63,019 nt of DNA from Dimorphilus gyrociliatus (Eukaryota > Annelida > Polychaeta > Dinophilidae), in the NCBI GenBank assembly GCA_904063045.1, contig CAJFCJ010000063.1, positions 1 through 63,019 on the forward strand, read 5' to 3'. Below are positions 9,901 through 22,075 of this stretch, piece after piece. Within the stretch, counting starts at the first letter, position 1; the number at the start of each line of letters is the position of its first letter. Made by a program: the position numbers and the translations under genes. The notes under the pieces were generated by a model that made no database searches, was not told where the DNA came from, and was given only the letters and a program-made list of their open reading frames with translations.

Positions 9901-10317
9901 CATGGGGTAAAGAAGGATATTGCATACCAGCACTCAAAAATTAAGCAAGTTATCAGTTCACTGGAACAGAAGCAGGCAAGGTATGATAACATGGTCACTG
10001 TTGCAGAGAAAAATGGCATTGTACCCAATTTATCTGGAATTAAAAAGTTTTTCCATAGTTGGTACTATAAACCTGGGAAAACACTTTATGTTATCATACG
10101 AAATATTTGTTTGAGTATTGTAGTGTCAATGGTATGTATCATCATTTTCAACTATATTATTGGAAGAAGAAAACAAAGAGAAGAAATTGCTACCCCAAGT
10201 GAGAGCACAGATAACTCTCCTGAAAACCCAAAACTAATGAAACAAAGTTGTAGCTTTAGTCAACATCAAACTAATGAAGAAGAACAACCACCTGTAATTC
10301 TCATTAAATCAAGATGA
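6973..10317 (+). CDS. Element 1 ORF2: second retropepsin, acidic repeats and env-like glycoprotein
   Basis: The frame is -1 relative to ORF1 and is open upstream of 6973, covering the active-site CDTGA at 6958-6972, so expression by -1 frameshifting (or loss of one base in this copy) is likelier than a new start. Order: retropepsin-like domain (CDTGA; IILGCDFL), a Ser/Asp/Glu-rich region (about 7320-7860) with repeats of SDNES plus Ile/Val cores, then env from the ATG at 7897 (806 residues). Env has a hydrophobic signal near its start (LWLPLVMTVMVICG), many cysteines and one transmembrane segment near the end (IVVSMVCIIIFNYIIG) with a basic cytoplasmic tail. I do not recognise the env fold beyond clear similarity to element 2 env. 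The position of a second protease downstream of integrase is unusual. Confidence 0.88.
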   Translation: MRSFITEKEIKLMDVTIMDKETIGLPIITSADGKALKQKGSVKLNIQFAGESMEQEFIVMENLDIAIILGCDFLQTVGANLNFEAKQCSLKFDRRKGNLAERIRQPQLNKVTIAMMGQHDSSSESSDSDDSEMEVTNSDTGYDTSNTFKTDSNYSLNEPSSSSESDDTETNNELDQNTDSEANIISDREDEISSSDDESIIIESEIIDITHSDNESIIIEGEIIDITHSDNESLIVVDSSQDEKENTSDTDNESVIFLDETKIISEQLDSQQEVEPQYIELEDGITIRVEQQHKIFNHSTIANTGRANMKQMLWLPLVMTVMVICGCIHSITVPKPSYQGAHVTSANITLTFKPPLYFCSNQLPSQAFDLADEPTCNIESQETKTITADIYELNLEEIETRAVKCQVYLRTNFYTYYFFGAKKRRIVNSVIKVTHDQCRQMIKDKRSFQGKPLMVKRNTWIHQDQFPAAYTWPTTTKVLEYTTIIQFGKAYWQPPNMKITTNLDYLEDCLPGQSYCETEEAIIVFRNLKNNYTLGQQSPWIKISNRISCIKFAGHYSCPGYSILDIPYQDKFIDGIGGPGTKVLVPLEEQSLIQETSKEHLYNLLQYQKIGKNEEKRLLNYPNKVKEQIILYKRNNPLPSLNQWYRETNTKYKLMRNKGTLKEVVIYHLQQPISPSYWELDNYYIQEMLQAVNWTRATRQSVTISKYVYSEKRIKKKVLPTLGIWYKGPPAREFKITYEGIYFTLHMRMAKKQMKKEAKLKHKISKNPYHKFPLEMREAAQTSTLLHGIDSNFKNLKKFTQQLSSLLCNQFVQRSRMMALLANLDPQLTTVLTNELGMHSSQMGELAIIKQCSPIASTEVVCDLSMIKKNNKCSQFLLVTMNNLLFQVEPVTHVLQQVNPEEITYNECKSNKLFYKTTHNPLNPIRNQPMKDKTYVYYSERGCRFHTVSAKSMQLHIHNHLSEPKIEIARLADLLHHGVKKDIAYQHSKIKQVISSLEQKQARYDNMVTVAEKNGIVPNLSGIKKFFHSWYYKPGKTLYVIIRNICLSIVVSMVCIIIFNYIIGRRKQREEIATPSESTDNSPENPKLMKQSCSFSQHQTNEEEQPPVILIKSR
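7561..7755 (+). other. Acidic tandem repeat with SUMO-interacting-motif-like cores (element 1)
   Basis: The protein here repeats hydrophobic beta-strand-like cores embedded in acid and serine: SIIIESE, EIIDITHSD, SIIIEGE, EIIDITHSD, SLIVVDSSQDE and SVIFLDE. A four-residue Ile/Val/Leu core beside acidic or phosphorylatable residues is the consensus of SUMO-interacting motifs. The assignment is by pattern only. Confidence 0.5.
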
Positions 10318-10333
10318 AGGGACTCATCTTCAC

Positions 10334-10348
10334 AAAGAAGGGGGAAGT
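10334..10348 (+). promoter_or_regulatory. Polypurine tract of element 1
   Basis: AAAGAAGGGGGAAGT lies immediately before the TGTACAAC start of the right LTR, where the plus-strand primer of an LTR retrotransposon is expected. Confidence 0.85.
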
Positions 10349-10983
10349 TGTACAACTTTGGTTATATTTTACATGCTTGAACTCTATTATTTTATGCAAC
10401 ATATACATGTACATCTTAAAACCTACGCAAGAAAATGCTATAACATTGGCCAAACATAAGTCTGATTAGTCAGCTTGAAGGTTCATCTTTAATTACCAAT
10501 AAAGGTTTGGCCAAGTTATAATTTAATTAACTTGCCTAGGGTGTGGCCAAGTTATAATTCAATTAACCTTCCTAAATGTTGAACCTTGTAACATCCTGTT
10601 ACTAAAGATAAATATGAACTACACATTTCGGCAACTGTAAAGTGATGATTGGATGTCAGAGACAAACCTCAAAGTATATAAATCCTCATTATTCTCATTT
10701 GGCATGCAGCTTCCATCTGGACCCAAGGACCTGGGAAAATCATCTGGAAACAACCTCCACTGGAACCTTCCATCTACTCCTCAACATTGGAAGACAGTTT
10801 GGTAATTTGGCAACCTGCTATTACAAACTATCTACTCTGCTATTGAACTCTCATATTGTTACTTGCTTAAGTATTATTATTGCGAATAAACCATTTTAAT
10901 TTAAACATTTGTTTAAAGGTTCGAGTAGAACCAGTATTGTTATAACTTGCAAACGCATAGATTTTGCCAGCAAGAGCAGTACA
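10349..10983 (+). repeat. Right (3') LTR of element 1
   Basis: 635 bases, TGTACAAC..GCAGTACA, followed by the GTAG duplication at 10984-10987. It carries the same TATATAA (10675-10681) and AATAAA (10885-10890) signals as the left LTR. Confidence 0.93.
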
Positions 10984-13666
10984 GTAGGAGTGAATAATTT
11001 GAAAATTTATGTAAAATATCCTTTAATACATTAGTTAATCCTTCTGAATCTTCATGATAAATATATCTGTAGCTGTTCACCCATTTCCAGAAATTGGTAA
11101 TATAATCTTCGTATTTTTTATGATATTCTAAAATCTGTGTTGATTTTTTAAGCTCTTCCAAAATATTAAACTCTATATGTTCAGCCAACAACTCTACAGT
11201 ATCTTCTTCTACTATTCCTGTCTCTATAAGTTTAGAAACCAACCCAGTATTAAGGATATTCTTGTTTACAACGTTCCGTTTCATATTTTGAAACAGGAGA
11301 GGGTATTCTGTTGCTATTATCAAATCATCAGAATCAAAAACATTTAATACATTCTCTTCATTTAAAAACAGAGGCAATCCCTGTGGATCATTTTCCATCT
11401 CAAAGTCAAACTTTTCAGGAATAAATTCAATAAATTTTAGGAACCGTTCTAAATTCCTAAATGGTGTCTTGTTGATATGACGAGGAACTTTGCCAATGCA
11501 ATGATATTTAGATAATAAAAATTTGACAGTTTCCATTGGATTTACATCATAAATATTCATATCACCTTTTTTAAATATTTGTTTTAACTGTGAAGGTACT
11601 TGTGTTACTTTCATACCAATATCTTTTAATATATCAACAATATCATTTGAATATAGGCTTTTAAAATATAAAAGATATTTATCATTATGTTCGTTGTAAG
11701 ACAACCATTCAATTGATGAATTTGAAGATTTAAAAGCAAATATTTTACTCTGTCTTAAATTATTCATTAGGCCTTTGCATAAACCATTTAATAAAGGATT
11801 TTTCTCTCTTAATAATGGGAAAAAGTTATAAAAATCATAGAAAGTCAACTCTCTCTTCACAACTAACATTTGTAGTTGTTCAATAATTCTAGCATAACAA
11901 TAGCCTATTAGTTCAGTGAAAATGTACAAATTCCATTTCTCTTCAATTGCAATATCTTCTGTGTTATCTGAATCAAAATTTTGTCGAATACCTCTTCGAT
12001 TTTCGTGATCTAAATAAAAACGTCCATTTATATGAATAGGCATATAACTTTCAATTGGTAAAGGTAGATGACAGAATATCTTTTTCTTTATTTCAATTCC
12101 TTTTTCCAATTTGATTGGAAGAGCAACACCAGCTTCAGGATTATACTTTTTATCATTAAAATCATTTGGTAAATTATCCTTTTCTCTAAATCCATATGAA
12201 CGATAAATTAACCATTTTTGATCTTCTTCTAAATCATTTATATTGAGATAATAACATAAAGAAATTGGGTTGTAATGATGCTTATTATACATTTCTTGAG
12301 TGAAACTAGTTTGCTGGTAATTCTCACTAAACATTTCCTTTGAAGTTGATATACAAGATAATATCTTGTATGAATTATGAGTTTTCTTTTTAAATTCAAT
12401 CTTTTGAATACTATTCAAGAAAAAGAAACATTCTTTTGCGGTTTTACAAAAGTGCTCTTTTAACATTTCTTCTGCTTTGTCAAAGAGCAATGGTTTATCA
12501 GATAGTTTTGACTTTGTAGCCATACTACTATCTCTTAGTGGAAACCTGAATAAGACTCCATTTTTTAGATCAAATCCTTTGGGTATTGTCTGTAAAACAT
12601 CTGAATATAATTTCATACTTTCTAAAGGTATCATTCGGCCTGGCTTAAAAAAATTTTCAGAGTTTGGAAAGTATGAACGATGAGGATCAAATACGCAAAA
12701 AACTAGACCTTTTTTCTCATGATTAGCAACAATTATAGGTACATCAGTTAAATGATATACACAATTAAAACCAACACCAAATTCTCCAACTTTAGTCACA
12801 TCTGCTTTTTTACTTCCTTCACCTAACTTTTGAATTCCTTTGAAATCTTCATTCTGAAATTTTCCATTGTTATAAACCAGTAATGCTGGACACTTTTGTA
12901 AAGGTTTCCAAGAATCTCCAAATATTTTCTCATCTCCATATTCATTATCATCAAGAATAAATTGAATTTCAGTAGCACCAGCATCATCAGCATTCTGAAT
13001 AATCTCCTTAATAATTGTTCCATCATTTGGATAGGCTCGAAGAAGAGTTTTAATACGACAGATTAAATCCTCTGATTGACCAAATTCTTCTCCAATTCCA
13101 ATAGATTTTGCTTGAATGTACTTATCCTGATTATTTTGAATTCCTAGCCTCATAGCTAGATCAATACTAATTTTCTCATGGCAAATATTTAGGTCACTTT
13201 TATCAATCCAATCAACATTGCAAAAACATAAATCTCTATGGCTCAACCAAACATTTTTTGTATTAGGAATGAACAGATGATTGTTATTATCCTTTAGATA
13301 GAGTTGTAACATTTCATGACAATCCATTAAGTGATAAAGGATTAAAACTGTCATATTAACTTCATTATCACAATTTGAGGTACTATTCTCATCAGTTTTC
13401 TCCTTGATTTTACTTAGAATTTGAATGAAATCATCAAATGTAGGTACTCTTTTTACATGGAGAATATCTAAGAAATCAGTAGTAAAGACGTCTTCCACAC
13501 ATCTAAACATAAATGGTTCAAGCCTAGTAGTAATATTGGCCTGGTAGCATATTGAATGATCTGTTTCAAATTTATAACTGTCCATACTGTGAACAAGAAG
13601 TGGGAAAGCTGTTGGATTAAAGTCTCTCCAACTCAAAAAAGTAATAATCTTTTTGTATACTAGCTT
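10984..13666 (-). other. Sacsin-like module 3, cut by element 1
   Basis: N-box IIQNADDAGATEIQFILDD near 12980, VYNNGKF, G-box EFGVGFNCVYHLTDVP near 12770, FDPHRSYFPN and FCHLPLPIESYMP. The reading frame runs unbroken into the right LTR; the last 15 codons before the stop are LTR sequence, so this allele would make a truncated protein. Confidence 0.8.
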
Positions 13667-16600
13667 TACTTGTTCAGAAAAATTATATTTTGAAGAATCT
13701 TGACATTATCCAACACTTCTTCAGTAGTTGGCTCTTTAATATTGAAAACTTTCCATATGATTGATAATGATTTCCTTAAGTTATTAACAGATGGTTTTAC
13801 AAAGGCTACCAATCGAAAATCACATTTTCTAGTTGCCTTAGGAGAATATAAATAAGTGACACCATCATCATGCCAGTCTAATATCCAATTTTCTGGTTTT
13901 ACTTTTATTGGTATGAATGAAATATTGCTTAGATTTTCAAGTTGTTCATCCAACATATTTGTCCCCGAGGCAGTCATTTCTTCAATAACTGAACATATCA
14001 AATGTCCTCTATCAATAAAGTTCTTATCTTTTCTATGCTTTTCAAGTACCTTGCACCTTTCAATAATCTGTTGTACAGTCAATTGAGAAGATATCATCCC
14101 AATGGAAGAAAGTTCATTTTTCAAACTCTCAATATCTTCTTTGTTCCATTCACAAAATCGATTCTCTTCAAAATCGAAGAGAGATGATAATTTAGAATTT
14201 TCAAAAACAACTTCTCCAGGTAATTTTAAAACGCCATTTGGTTTTGTTCTAATACACTTTGCTTGTTTCAATATATGATTTATCTTTGAATGGAAAAGTT
14301 TAAGTCCATTTCTAATGATTAAATCAAAATGTTGGCAATTAATCGAATCGCTCCTCGCAACAATATTTGAATAAAATGTTTCAGTATCAATTATTCTTTT
14401 CCTAAAAAAATCTTTCTCGCATTCTTCAATAGTATTTCGTAAATTTGAAGGTATTTTAGGAAATGGCAATTGAAAAAGATCAAATGCAATAGAATGTATA
14501 TCAATATTTTCAAATTGTTCCATTTTATAAAGTTCCTCGCTTAAGAATAGTATATTGTTTGACTCAAACCATTTCATCTGATACATAAACCAATGATTAG
14601 AAGATTTAATCATTTCTCTATAAAAATTTTTTATGAGCTTTTCAATGAATTGATCAGTAGAACTATTTAATGTTGGGAATAGACTGTACCAGTAACATTC
14701 ATCATTCCCAATGATTGTTCTCAGTGCAAAAAAGGTATCTATAAGAGCTGATGTAATTACTCTTTCAAAGAGTAAACTGTTCCATTCGTGTTCAAGTAAA
14801 TGTTTATCTCCTTTACTATCTCTAATAATGTTTCTTCGGTCATGAGATACTGCAAATGACCCATTCAAATGAAAAGGAAGATGCGAAGAAATTGGAAGTG
14901 GAAGGAAACAAAATAAAGAATTATTGCGCGAAATATTCTTTGTTAAACTCATTGCAACTCCTCCAATAGCTATATTTCCTCTTTTCTCCAATTCTTGTAA
15001 CATATTTGTAATTTTTACTTGTCCAATAAGCCAAAGATACGATTGATTGATCTCGGAGCCATCATTCAAATATTGAAAAGCTGAACCCACCTTCTTATCT
15101 ATTTTTATAATAACAACTGTCTGTGATTCATTGGGATCAAATAGGATACTTGTATGTTGTATTACTTTTATATATTCTTCCTGTTCCTTTAAACATTTTG
15201 GTATATTTTCAATTTGAAGAGATTTGGCATCAAGTGCATCGTGAAGTGTTTTTTTCACACTAATAATTTCCTTTTGGTCTCCTGAAGAATTTATATGAAA
15301 CATTTGAAATTCGCATATACATTGAGTAAATATGAGAAGATCACTGGATAATTCAAGTACAATGTTTATTAATTCTTTTATATCTTCGGAATTGTAGGAG
15401 TTTTTAGAAATTAAAGATTTAAAAGCTTGTTCGTCACTCCTCAATTGAAGCTTGTATAGCGTTCCATCAAACCTAGATTCAGATGGTACTTTACAATTAA
15501 ATATTCCTTCGAAAGGTGACAATAATCTCTTTAATGGTTTTAATTTGGATTCATTCAATTTTATTCGATAACCTCCTCTTTGTTGCTTTGAAAGGCTTCC
15601 AGAGTATTGAGCATGGGGATCAAATCTAACGTAGCTGTTACCCGATATAAATGATGGTGTTTCTGTGTAATGATATACAGAATTAAATCCAATACCAAAT
15701 TTTCCAATTGTTGACTTTTTTAACTCTTTATGACCAGAATTAATAGATTTTATTGCATCAAAATCACTTTCACTGAATAATCCATCATTGTAGACCCAAA
15801 TGGATGGACCAATGAAATATTTACTTTCGTCTTCAACCGATGAAGATCTTTCATCCAACAGAATTTTGACTGTTGTTGCTCTAGCATCATCAGCATTTTG
15901 TATAAGCTCTTTAATTGGACCAATTCCATCTTTGTATTCTGAAATCAATTGTTTCAATCTACGACATAAATTTTCAGATTGAGTCCAATCTTCAAATTCC
16001 AATAACGATTCATTAATGGTCCGAATATCCAGGATTTTTATTGTATCCTGGCTAAGTGTTAGTTGATTATGAATTATATAACTGAATCTATTCTCATCAA
16101 ATTCAATGATATAGCAATCGTCATCTTTTCCAGTAAATCGTGAAGCAGCTGCTTGGGTACACATGCTCAGTGGTTTCATAGAAAAGGTAGATGAATTTGT
16201 TCTTTCTACTGGAATCATTATATTCTTTAATTCATGAGAATTAGCATCTTGAATAGAGTTCAAAATATCTGAACATATGCTAATACCATTTTTACAGGTT
16301 GAAGGAGGGTTTACACTAATTTCCAACAGCACCTAATTTAAGGTTGTACAAAAAAAATTTTAGACACATATTAATATGTAAAAGATGTGGAAACTTACAT
16401 TTATACAATCCATGTCTTCTTTGGCTCCACATTTTGAATAGAACTCTTTAAATTCTATAAAGTTATTAGGAAGATAGAATCTATAAGGTTCTATTTGAAT
16501 ATTTCTATTATTAAGAATGATTTTTGAAGGATGAACAAACTCTTTTCCTGTCCAGGCACATTGTTGATTTTTGAATTCGGACACCCAATCTTCATACAAA

Positions 16601-19600
16601 TTGATTTGATTATAAAGCATTTTAATTATTCTTTCAGCTTTTTCCATATCTTTACCACTTACTCGATGTATTTGTGACTGAATATTCCAAAATTGGTTTT
16701 TTACAATACCCTTTGACAATGTGGAATCACATTTTAACAAATGATACAGTTTGTTAGGAATAACTGGTTGTACACCTCCAACCAACAATGACAGATTGTC
16801 ACTAAAAACGGAATGTCGATCGTATAAACATTTCTTTTTACCAAACCAATCAATCCCATTTGGATACACTTTAAGATGACTTTCAATATTGCTTATCCAC
16901 TTCAATTCTGATTGAATTGTTATATTCTTTTCAATGATGTAATTTTGAAGAATTCTACTTAAAGCAAAGTCATTATTTCTAATAACATATTCAAAAAATT
17001 TAATCAAAATTTCTTCACTTAGAGTTGACTTTAAACCAATTTTACATAGATCATTTTCAAATTTACTTAAACTGGGATGTAAAAAATATTTGGATAATGT
17101 CATTTCCTCTCTCAGTTTATAAGGAAATGATTTATCAAAGCTGTACAGTTCATCTAATAATTTACATGTAGAATTTGCTGCTGGAAATACTCTACTGTTT
17201 CTTAAAATAGTTCCTCAATAAATTAATATGATAATTTTGAAGAGTGTATTGTATAATTTGAACAATTTCCATTGTTCCATATTTGCCAGGAATGCTGGGA
17301 AGTACCTTATTGAAAAGTAGGTCATCTATGGTTGTCTCTTCAAGCCCAAAAACATATTTAAGTCTTTCAACTTGATTACATTTTTTAATTATGTTCCCTT
17401 TGTAGGGAAAGGGGATCGAATTTATAAATTGTTCTGTTATTGTAGATGAAACATGTGACCTACTAGAGCATAAGGGAAAAATTTTTAGTTCTTTCCAATG
17501 AGTTTGAACCTTTGCAGATAATCTTTCAATACTTTTAACATTTAAATGAAGATAGTTTAATAAATCCATTGCAGTTGGATATTCCATTTGATCAAATAAA
17601 TTTGATAAATGCTGACCAGTGTTTAAAAAATCACTGGAGAATAGATTTTGAAATAATTCTTCACAAACATTATTGAATATTATATGCTTGTTATTTGATT
17701 CTCTTATGGTTAAAAAAGGTGCAGATACCTTTGAAACATTTCTAACCAAAATCATACCAAATGTTTGTAAAATCTTTTTTTCGTCTTTCTTTTTTACTTG
17801 TTTGTCAAAAATTGCTGGAAGATTTTTCACTGGGAAGCTCTTATAATCTTTTCCATTTGTTGTTAGTCTTAACAGAGGCAGATGATCAAATTTTCCTGCA
17901 ATGATACTAGCATTTTCATTTAATATATAGTTGATGAATATTTTAAGCCAATCAGAATTTTGAAAGTTTTCTTTAAGAGTCACTTTCTCTACATGTGATA
18001 GAAAGGTAGACAGTTCCATTACCGTTAGTTGAAACATCTGTTTTAAGGCCATTTTTTCAATTAGTCCTTTACATTTATCTGTTAAAGAATTTCTGGCAAT
18101 AAAATCAATTCCCATGCCATTCAATATTACATTCAAGTTGTTTGATGGATAATAGATGTCACTACAATAACAACTACTGTCAAATGTCCTGAAAGATATC
18201 TTACATTCTGGATGTTCTATGGGAATAAGTTCCATATTTGAGACATCTAAATTTGATTCTAACAGATATTCAAGAATTCCAAGCTTTGTTTCAGTTGAAA
18301 TAATAGTTTTCCAAGATTTCTTTTCCTGTAAGTAAAGAATTACATTTCTTATTTCAACTTCATGTTCGAAACAATCTGTAAAAAAAGTTTGCAATATCTG
18401 TAGAGTTTCTCTTTTAAGAACAACAAAATTTATATTTGACACTTTCAGAATTTCAATTTTGAATTTAGCGTAGTGGCCATCAACAATAAATTTAGTATCT
18501 TTTGGTTGTGTTTTTTTCAATGATCCCGATACGAATTCACAATCAAGCAGCACAGAGCTTATTTCATTTGAACATATTGACCAGAAAGGGTCATTCAAAG
18601 ATTTCGGTGGAAAGAATTTAACAATTTCATCGACTGATTTAAATTTTGATAAAGAAATAAATAATTGATTGTAAACATTTGGTAATAGATTTTTAAGTAT
18701 TAAAATATTCCACTGGGAATCATCATCATTCATTGTCTTTGAGAATTGTAGACCAGATCTACTATCGTTTAAAGCGAAATAACCATGAATATGAATAGGA
18801 AATTTTACATTTATACTAAATGGAAGAAAGGTGAATAATGATCCTTTATCTAAAAGTGAATTATCAAGAGGAGCAGCTAAACCCATACAAGGCTGATAGT
18901 GAAGTTTTTCTGATAGTGTTTTAATTTCACAATTATCAAAATTTTGTTGAATTACAACTAGATATTTCTCAATTTTCATTTTTTCTCCATTTCGAATGAT
19001 GAAACATGGATCATAGCATATTTGAAATGATTTGGAATTTTCCAGGCCTTCTCTATAAATTGATCTTTGCTCTTCAATATTTTCAGATAACTCAATTTCT
19101 ATACTACTAAGTAGTTCTGATCCAGAATCTGAAAGTTGATACAGCTTGATGGATTGAAGATGTTTAAGAAACAATAAATTATTGGATCCATCTTTGATAA
19201 ACTGATCAAATAAATCATAAACATCTGAATCACAAAGAACTTGATTGCATACTTCAGATGGTTGATTTCTTAATGGTAAACGAAACATTGTAAAAGGATA
19301 ATTTTGATCATATTTAATATCATAATCAGCTACTAATTTGGTAGCTTCCTCCAACTCCCTCCTCTTTTCAGGACATTTGGAAAGCATTTCTTGAAGATTA
19401 TAATGATGAATTTCATTGTCAAAATGCTGGCATAAAGGATCAAGATATACAACATCTTCTCCGCTTATAATTTGTATACAGTCTGCAGATTATATATATC
19501 AATACTTTATATAAAGAGAGATTAAAAATGAGTCAAACCTGTTAAATGAAAAAGTGATTTCATTCCTAAACCAAATCTACCAACTTTATAAGCTTTTTTA

Positions 19601-20046
19601 TCCTTATTACTAATACCAATTGATTGTATGCCTTTCCAATCTTCTTCAGTAACACAAGCATCATTAAAAGAAACAATGGAATGAAGTTGTTGAAGTGAAG
19701 CTTGTCCATCAGTTTCGTAGTTTGATTTTTGTTCAAATGTTCTACAATCAAAAATAAAGCTAACATTTTTAGCTCCAGCATCTTCAGCATTCTGAATCAT
19801 TTCCTGAAATTAATAGAATACTATTTTAAGTTAAAAACGAGAGACAAAATTTATTGAAATTTACCTTTAAAATACCGCCATCATATGGATATTTTTTAAA
19901 AATTTTATGAATTTCATCAAGAATTGTTGGCCTAAGAAATTTCTTTCCAAACTTTGTTGAATCTAAATAAAATATTAATCTTTAATTACCAGTTAATGTA
20001 ACAGAACCATTGAGAAAATAAAAAAAGGAAACAAACTTTTAGCCAT
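10984..20046 (-). CDS. Giant sacsin-like protein with three Hsp90-type ATPase modules (5' part of gene)
   Basis: Exons, leftward: 20046-20037 (ATG), 19962-19865, 19803-19539, 19482-16399 and 16332 to 10984, where the frame meets element 1. The introns are 56-74 bases with GT..AG ends, and the phases join correctly. Three modules each start with a GHKL ATPase N-box (IQNAEDAGA, IQNADDARA, IQNADDAGA) and a glycine-rich box (GRFGLGMKS, KFGIGFNSVYH, EFGVGFNCVYH), as in the repeats of sacsin. Known family role: a large chaperone-like protein linked to Hsp70/Hsp90, cytoskeleton and mitochondria in vertebrates; invertebrate members are poorly defined. No N-terminal ubiquitin-like domain is seen. Two one-base frame breaks (about 17205 and about 13681, the latter in a T run) interrupt it. 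About 3000 codons are visible, and the gene continues at 1-1669 beyond the insertion. Confidence 0.85.
13667..16332 (-). other. Sacsin-like module 2
   Basis: It begins at the 3' splice site before 16332 (an exon joined to NPPSTCKNG), with the N-box LIQNADDARATTVKILLDE near 15900 and the G-box KFGIGFNSVYHYTETPSF near 15690. Further FDPHAQY and FCFLPLPI segments are typical of sacsin repeats. It ends at a one-base break in a run of five T at about 13681; one extra base restores the reading into module 3. Confidence 0.8.
16399..20046 (-). other. Sacsin-like module 1 (exons 1-4)
   Basis: The start is chosen at 20046 because ATG-GCT-AAA-A splices in phase to the exon at 19962, which leads into the ATPase region (KKYPYDGGILK, then IQNAEDAGAKN and GRFGLGMKSLFHLT). 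Unlike modules 2 and 3, its glycine box is GLGMKS rather than G(I/V)GFN. A frame change near 17205 separates the long downstream frame from a sacsin-type segment (NSRVFPAANSTCKLLDELY) and is repaired by adding one base. Confidence 0.8.
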
Positions 20047-21836
20047 TTTGTTTTTCTCTTTTCTCCTAAAATTTTTAAAAAAACAAATAATTATGATATC
20101 ATTAATTTAGAATAAAACTAAATTTTGAGTAGTTTTACTAACCTTCTTTTAATATGGAAGTACACCTTTGATTGCTGTCAAAGTACTAAATGCTCATACC
20201 ATAACCTTTTTATCTGTTTTTGAGAAAAAATAGGCCAATTCATTTTTTGAAAATTGTAAATTGGCCTATTTTTTTAATAAAAGATAATTCTGTAGATTGC
20301 ATATTTATAAGTAAATACAATGTTTTTCTATTGTAAATTTGTCAGCACTAATCTACAATAGATAGGTATATTGACAGACTAATAGTACTCATAGCACTGA
20401 TTGAAGTAAGCACGCTTGACCTACTTTTGTATAGGGTCATGCTTACACAATGTGAGGCCACACATAATTTATTAGTATTATTTATTTATATTTTCTTTTC
20501 GAAATTCTCTATCCATTCTTCTTTTCATAGGCAAAAAGACACCTTAAATATATAAATCAGCATTTGCATCAACCAAGGTCACCTCTAAACAGTAATAAAC
20601 TATGTGACAAAATATTATATAAAATCAAATTTTCATTCAACATTTTTTAATATGATTATTAATTTTTTTTTCTGATTGTTTTGCAAATTTACTTATAGAT
20701 TAAAGAAGATGTTCAAAAATATTCAAGTATTGCCTATTCACAAATAAATTGTGTTGGTGATTGGCAAATATACGTCACTTGCTAAAAGATTATAAGTAGA
20801 AAAAATAAAGTATTTTGTTCAAATTTTCTATTCTTTTATCAATAGAATTCAAAAAAGAATTAAATTATCTCAACCAGTTTCTATTAACAAAAGATACAAA
20901 AAAACATCTAAATGAATTCTACTTGCAAAGATTTTTCTTGCATCAGTTCTTTGTTCCATTGTTTATACCACTGTGGCAACATCTGTTTTGTTCAGAGAAT
21001 TTGTGTGAACTAAAAGCCTTTCTATAATTCAAAGCATCTAATTCCACTAAATAAGGTCTTTCTTAGGTTTGGGTTATTAATTCCATCAAAAAGTAGTTTT
21101 TTTCTAATGTTTCACTATTCTAATTCCTTTAAAATAAGATCTATTTAAAGTCTTTATATTATAATTCCAAAGTGCACAAAGGGAGCATATATTCATAAAT
21201 TTTCCAAGATTTTGCTAAATCAAACTCATCTTCAAAGGTGATATTATCAAAAATTGATTCAATGGGATACAATCAAGGCAAATTTTGCAAATACAAAATT
21301 AGTTATTGATAAAAAATATTTGTATCCAATAGGAGAAGAAGACTGAATAATCTCATAACTGAATGAGAGTTAGTTAGTCTTTCCTGTGCTGTTAATTTTA
21401 TGGCAAAAATTGAACAGATGATTGGTATTTTAACACCGATTGAACTAAATAATCTAATAGAAATAGTATACAAAAATGAATTGAAAATTTCTAATATTTC
21501 ACATAAACCTATATCTGAATATCAATCTACACATGACTAACAGTTCTCTAACTCTATAACATATTTCTAGAATTTGGATGACCTTTCATTCCAGACTAAG
21601 ACAATAACTGAAAATTAATTTAGTCTTTTTTTGTTTCAAAAACATCTATCACGCTTTACAAACATCCTCTGTAATAGATGGATAGAGGTGTCATCTGGTG
21701 TCTATTTTATTTTTATATTACCTAGAGCATGATTTATTATTCAAATCAAGCATTCATTGATGAGAGATCGTGCGTCATCACTAAAATATGAAATTGAATT
21801 TTAGAGCAATTGTCAAGATTTACTATTAATATTTTG
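20047..21836. other. Intergenic, no supported gene
   Basis: AT-rich sequence upstream of the sacsin-like gene. It has only short frames without recognisable domains. The start of that gene implies a promoter here, but I see no convincing element. Confidence 0.5.
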
Positions 21837-22075
21837 GGGCCTAGTTGAAAATGGCCATAACTGAAATTTTTGAAAGTTTGATTTCAGGATGGGAAATGGT
21901 TAGGAGGAGTAAGATAACTATTGATATGTACTTGGCAGAGTCCCATCTAAGGGTTAGGGTTATTATAATATTGAACTAGATACTAAGATCTAAGTTCTCA
22001 TGCAAGTTGAATAACTTCCGCCAAAATTTCATGAGATTCCATGATGGTATAGAATGCAAGAGTAAGAACAATCTG
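21837..22075 (+). repeat. Interspersed repeat, copy A (composite, with TTAGGG core)
   Basis: The first half (GGCCATAACTGAAAT..GTCCCATCTAAGGG) matches 25155-25275 at roughly 85%. The second half (AGGGTTATTATAATATTGAA..ATTCCATGATGGTAT) matches 24085-24205. The halves meet at an AAGGGTTAGGGTTA telomere-like stretch. There is no coding capacity. Confidence 0.7.

Larger units (their letters stand above)
1670..10983 (+). mobile_element. Element 1: Ty3/gypsy-type LTR retrotransposon with env (errantivirus-like organisation)
   Basis: A complete 9.3-kb element: two LTRs (630 and 635 bases), primer-binding site just after the left LTR, one long gag-protease-RT-RNase H-integrase frame, a second overlapping frame with another retropepsin, an acidic repeat region and an env-like protein, then a polypurine tract before the right LTR. 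It is flanked by GTAG duplications and lies antisense inside an exon of a sacsin-like gene. The LTRs differ at about six sites, five of them single-base gaps in the left copy, so the insertion is probably young. The element is a relative, but not a copy, of element 2 at 44982-56406. Confidence 0.93.
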
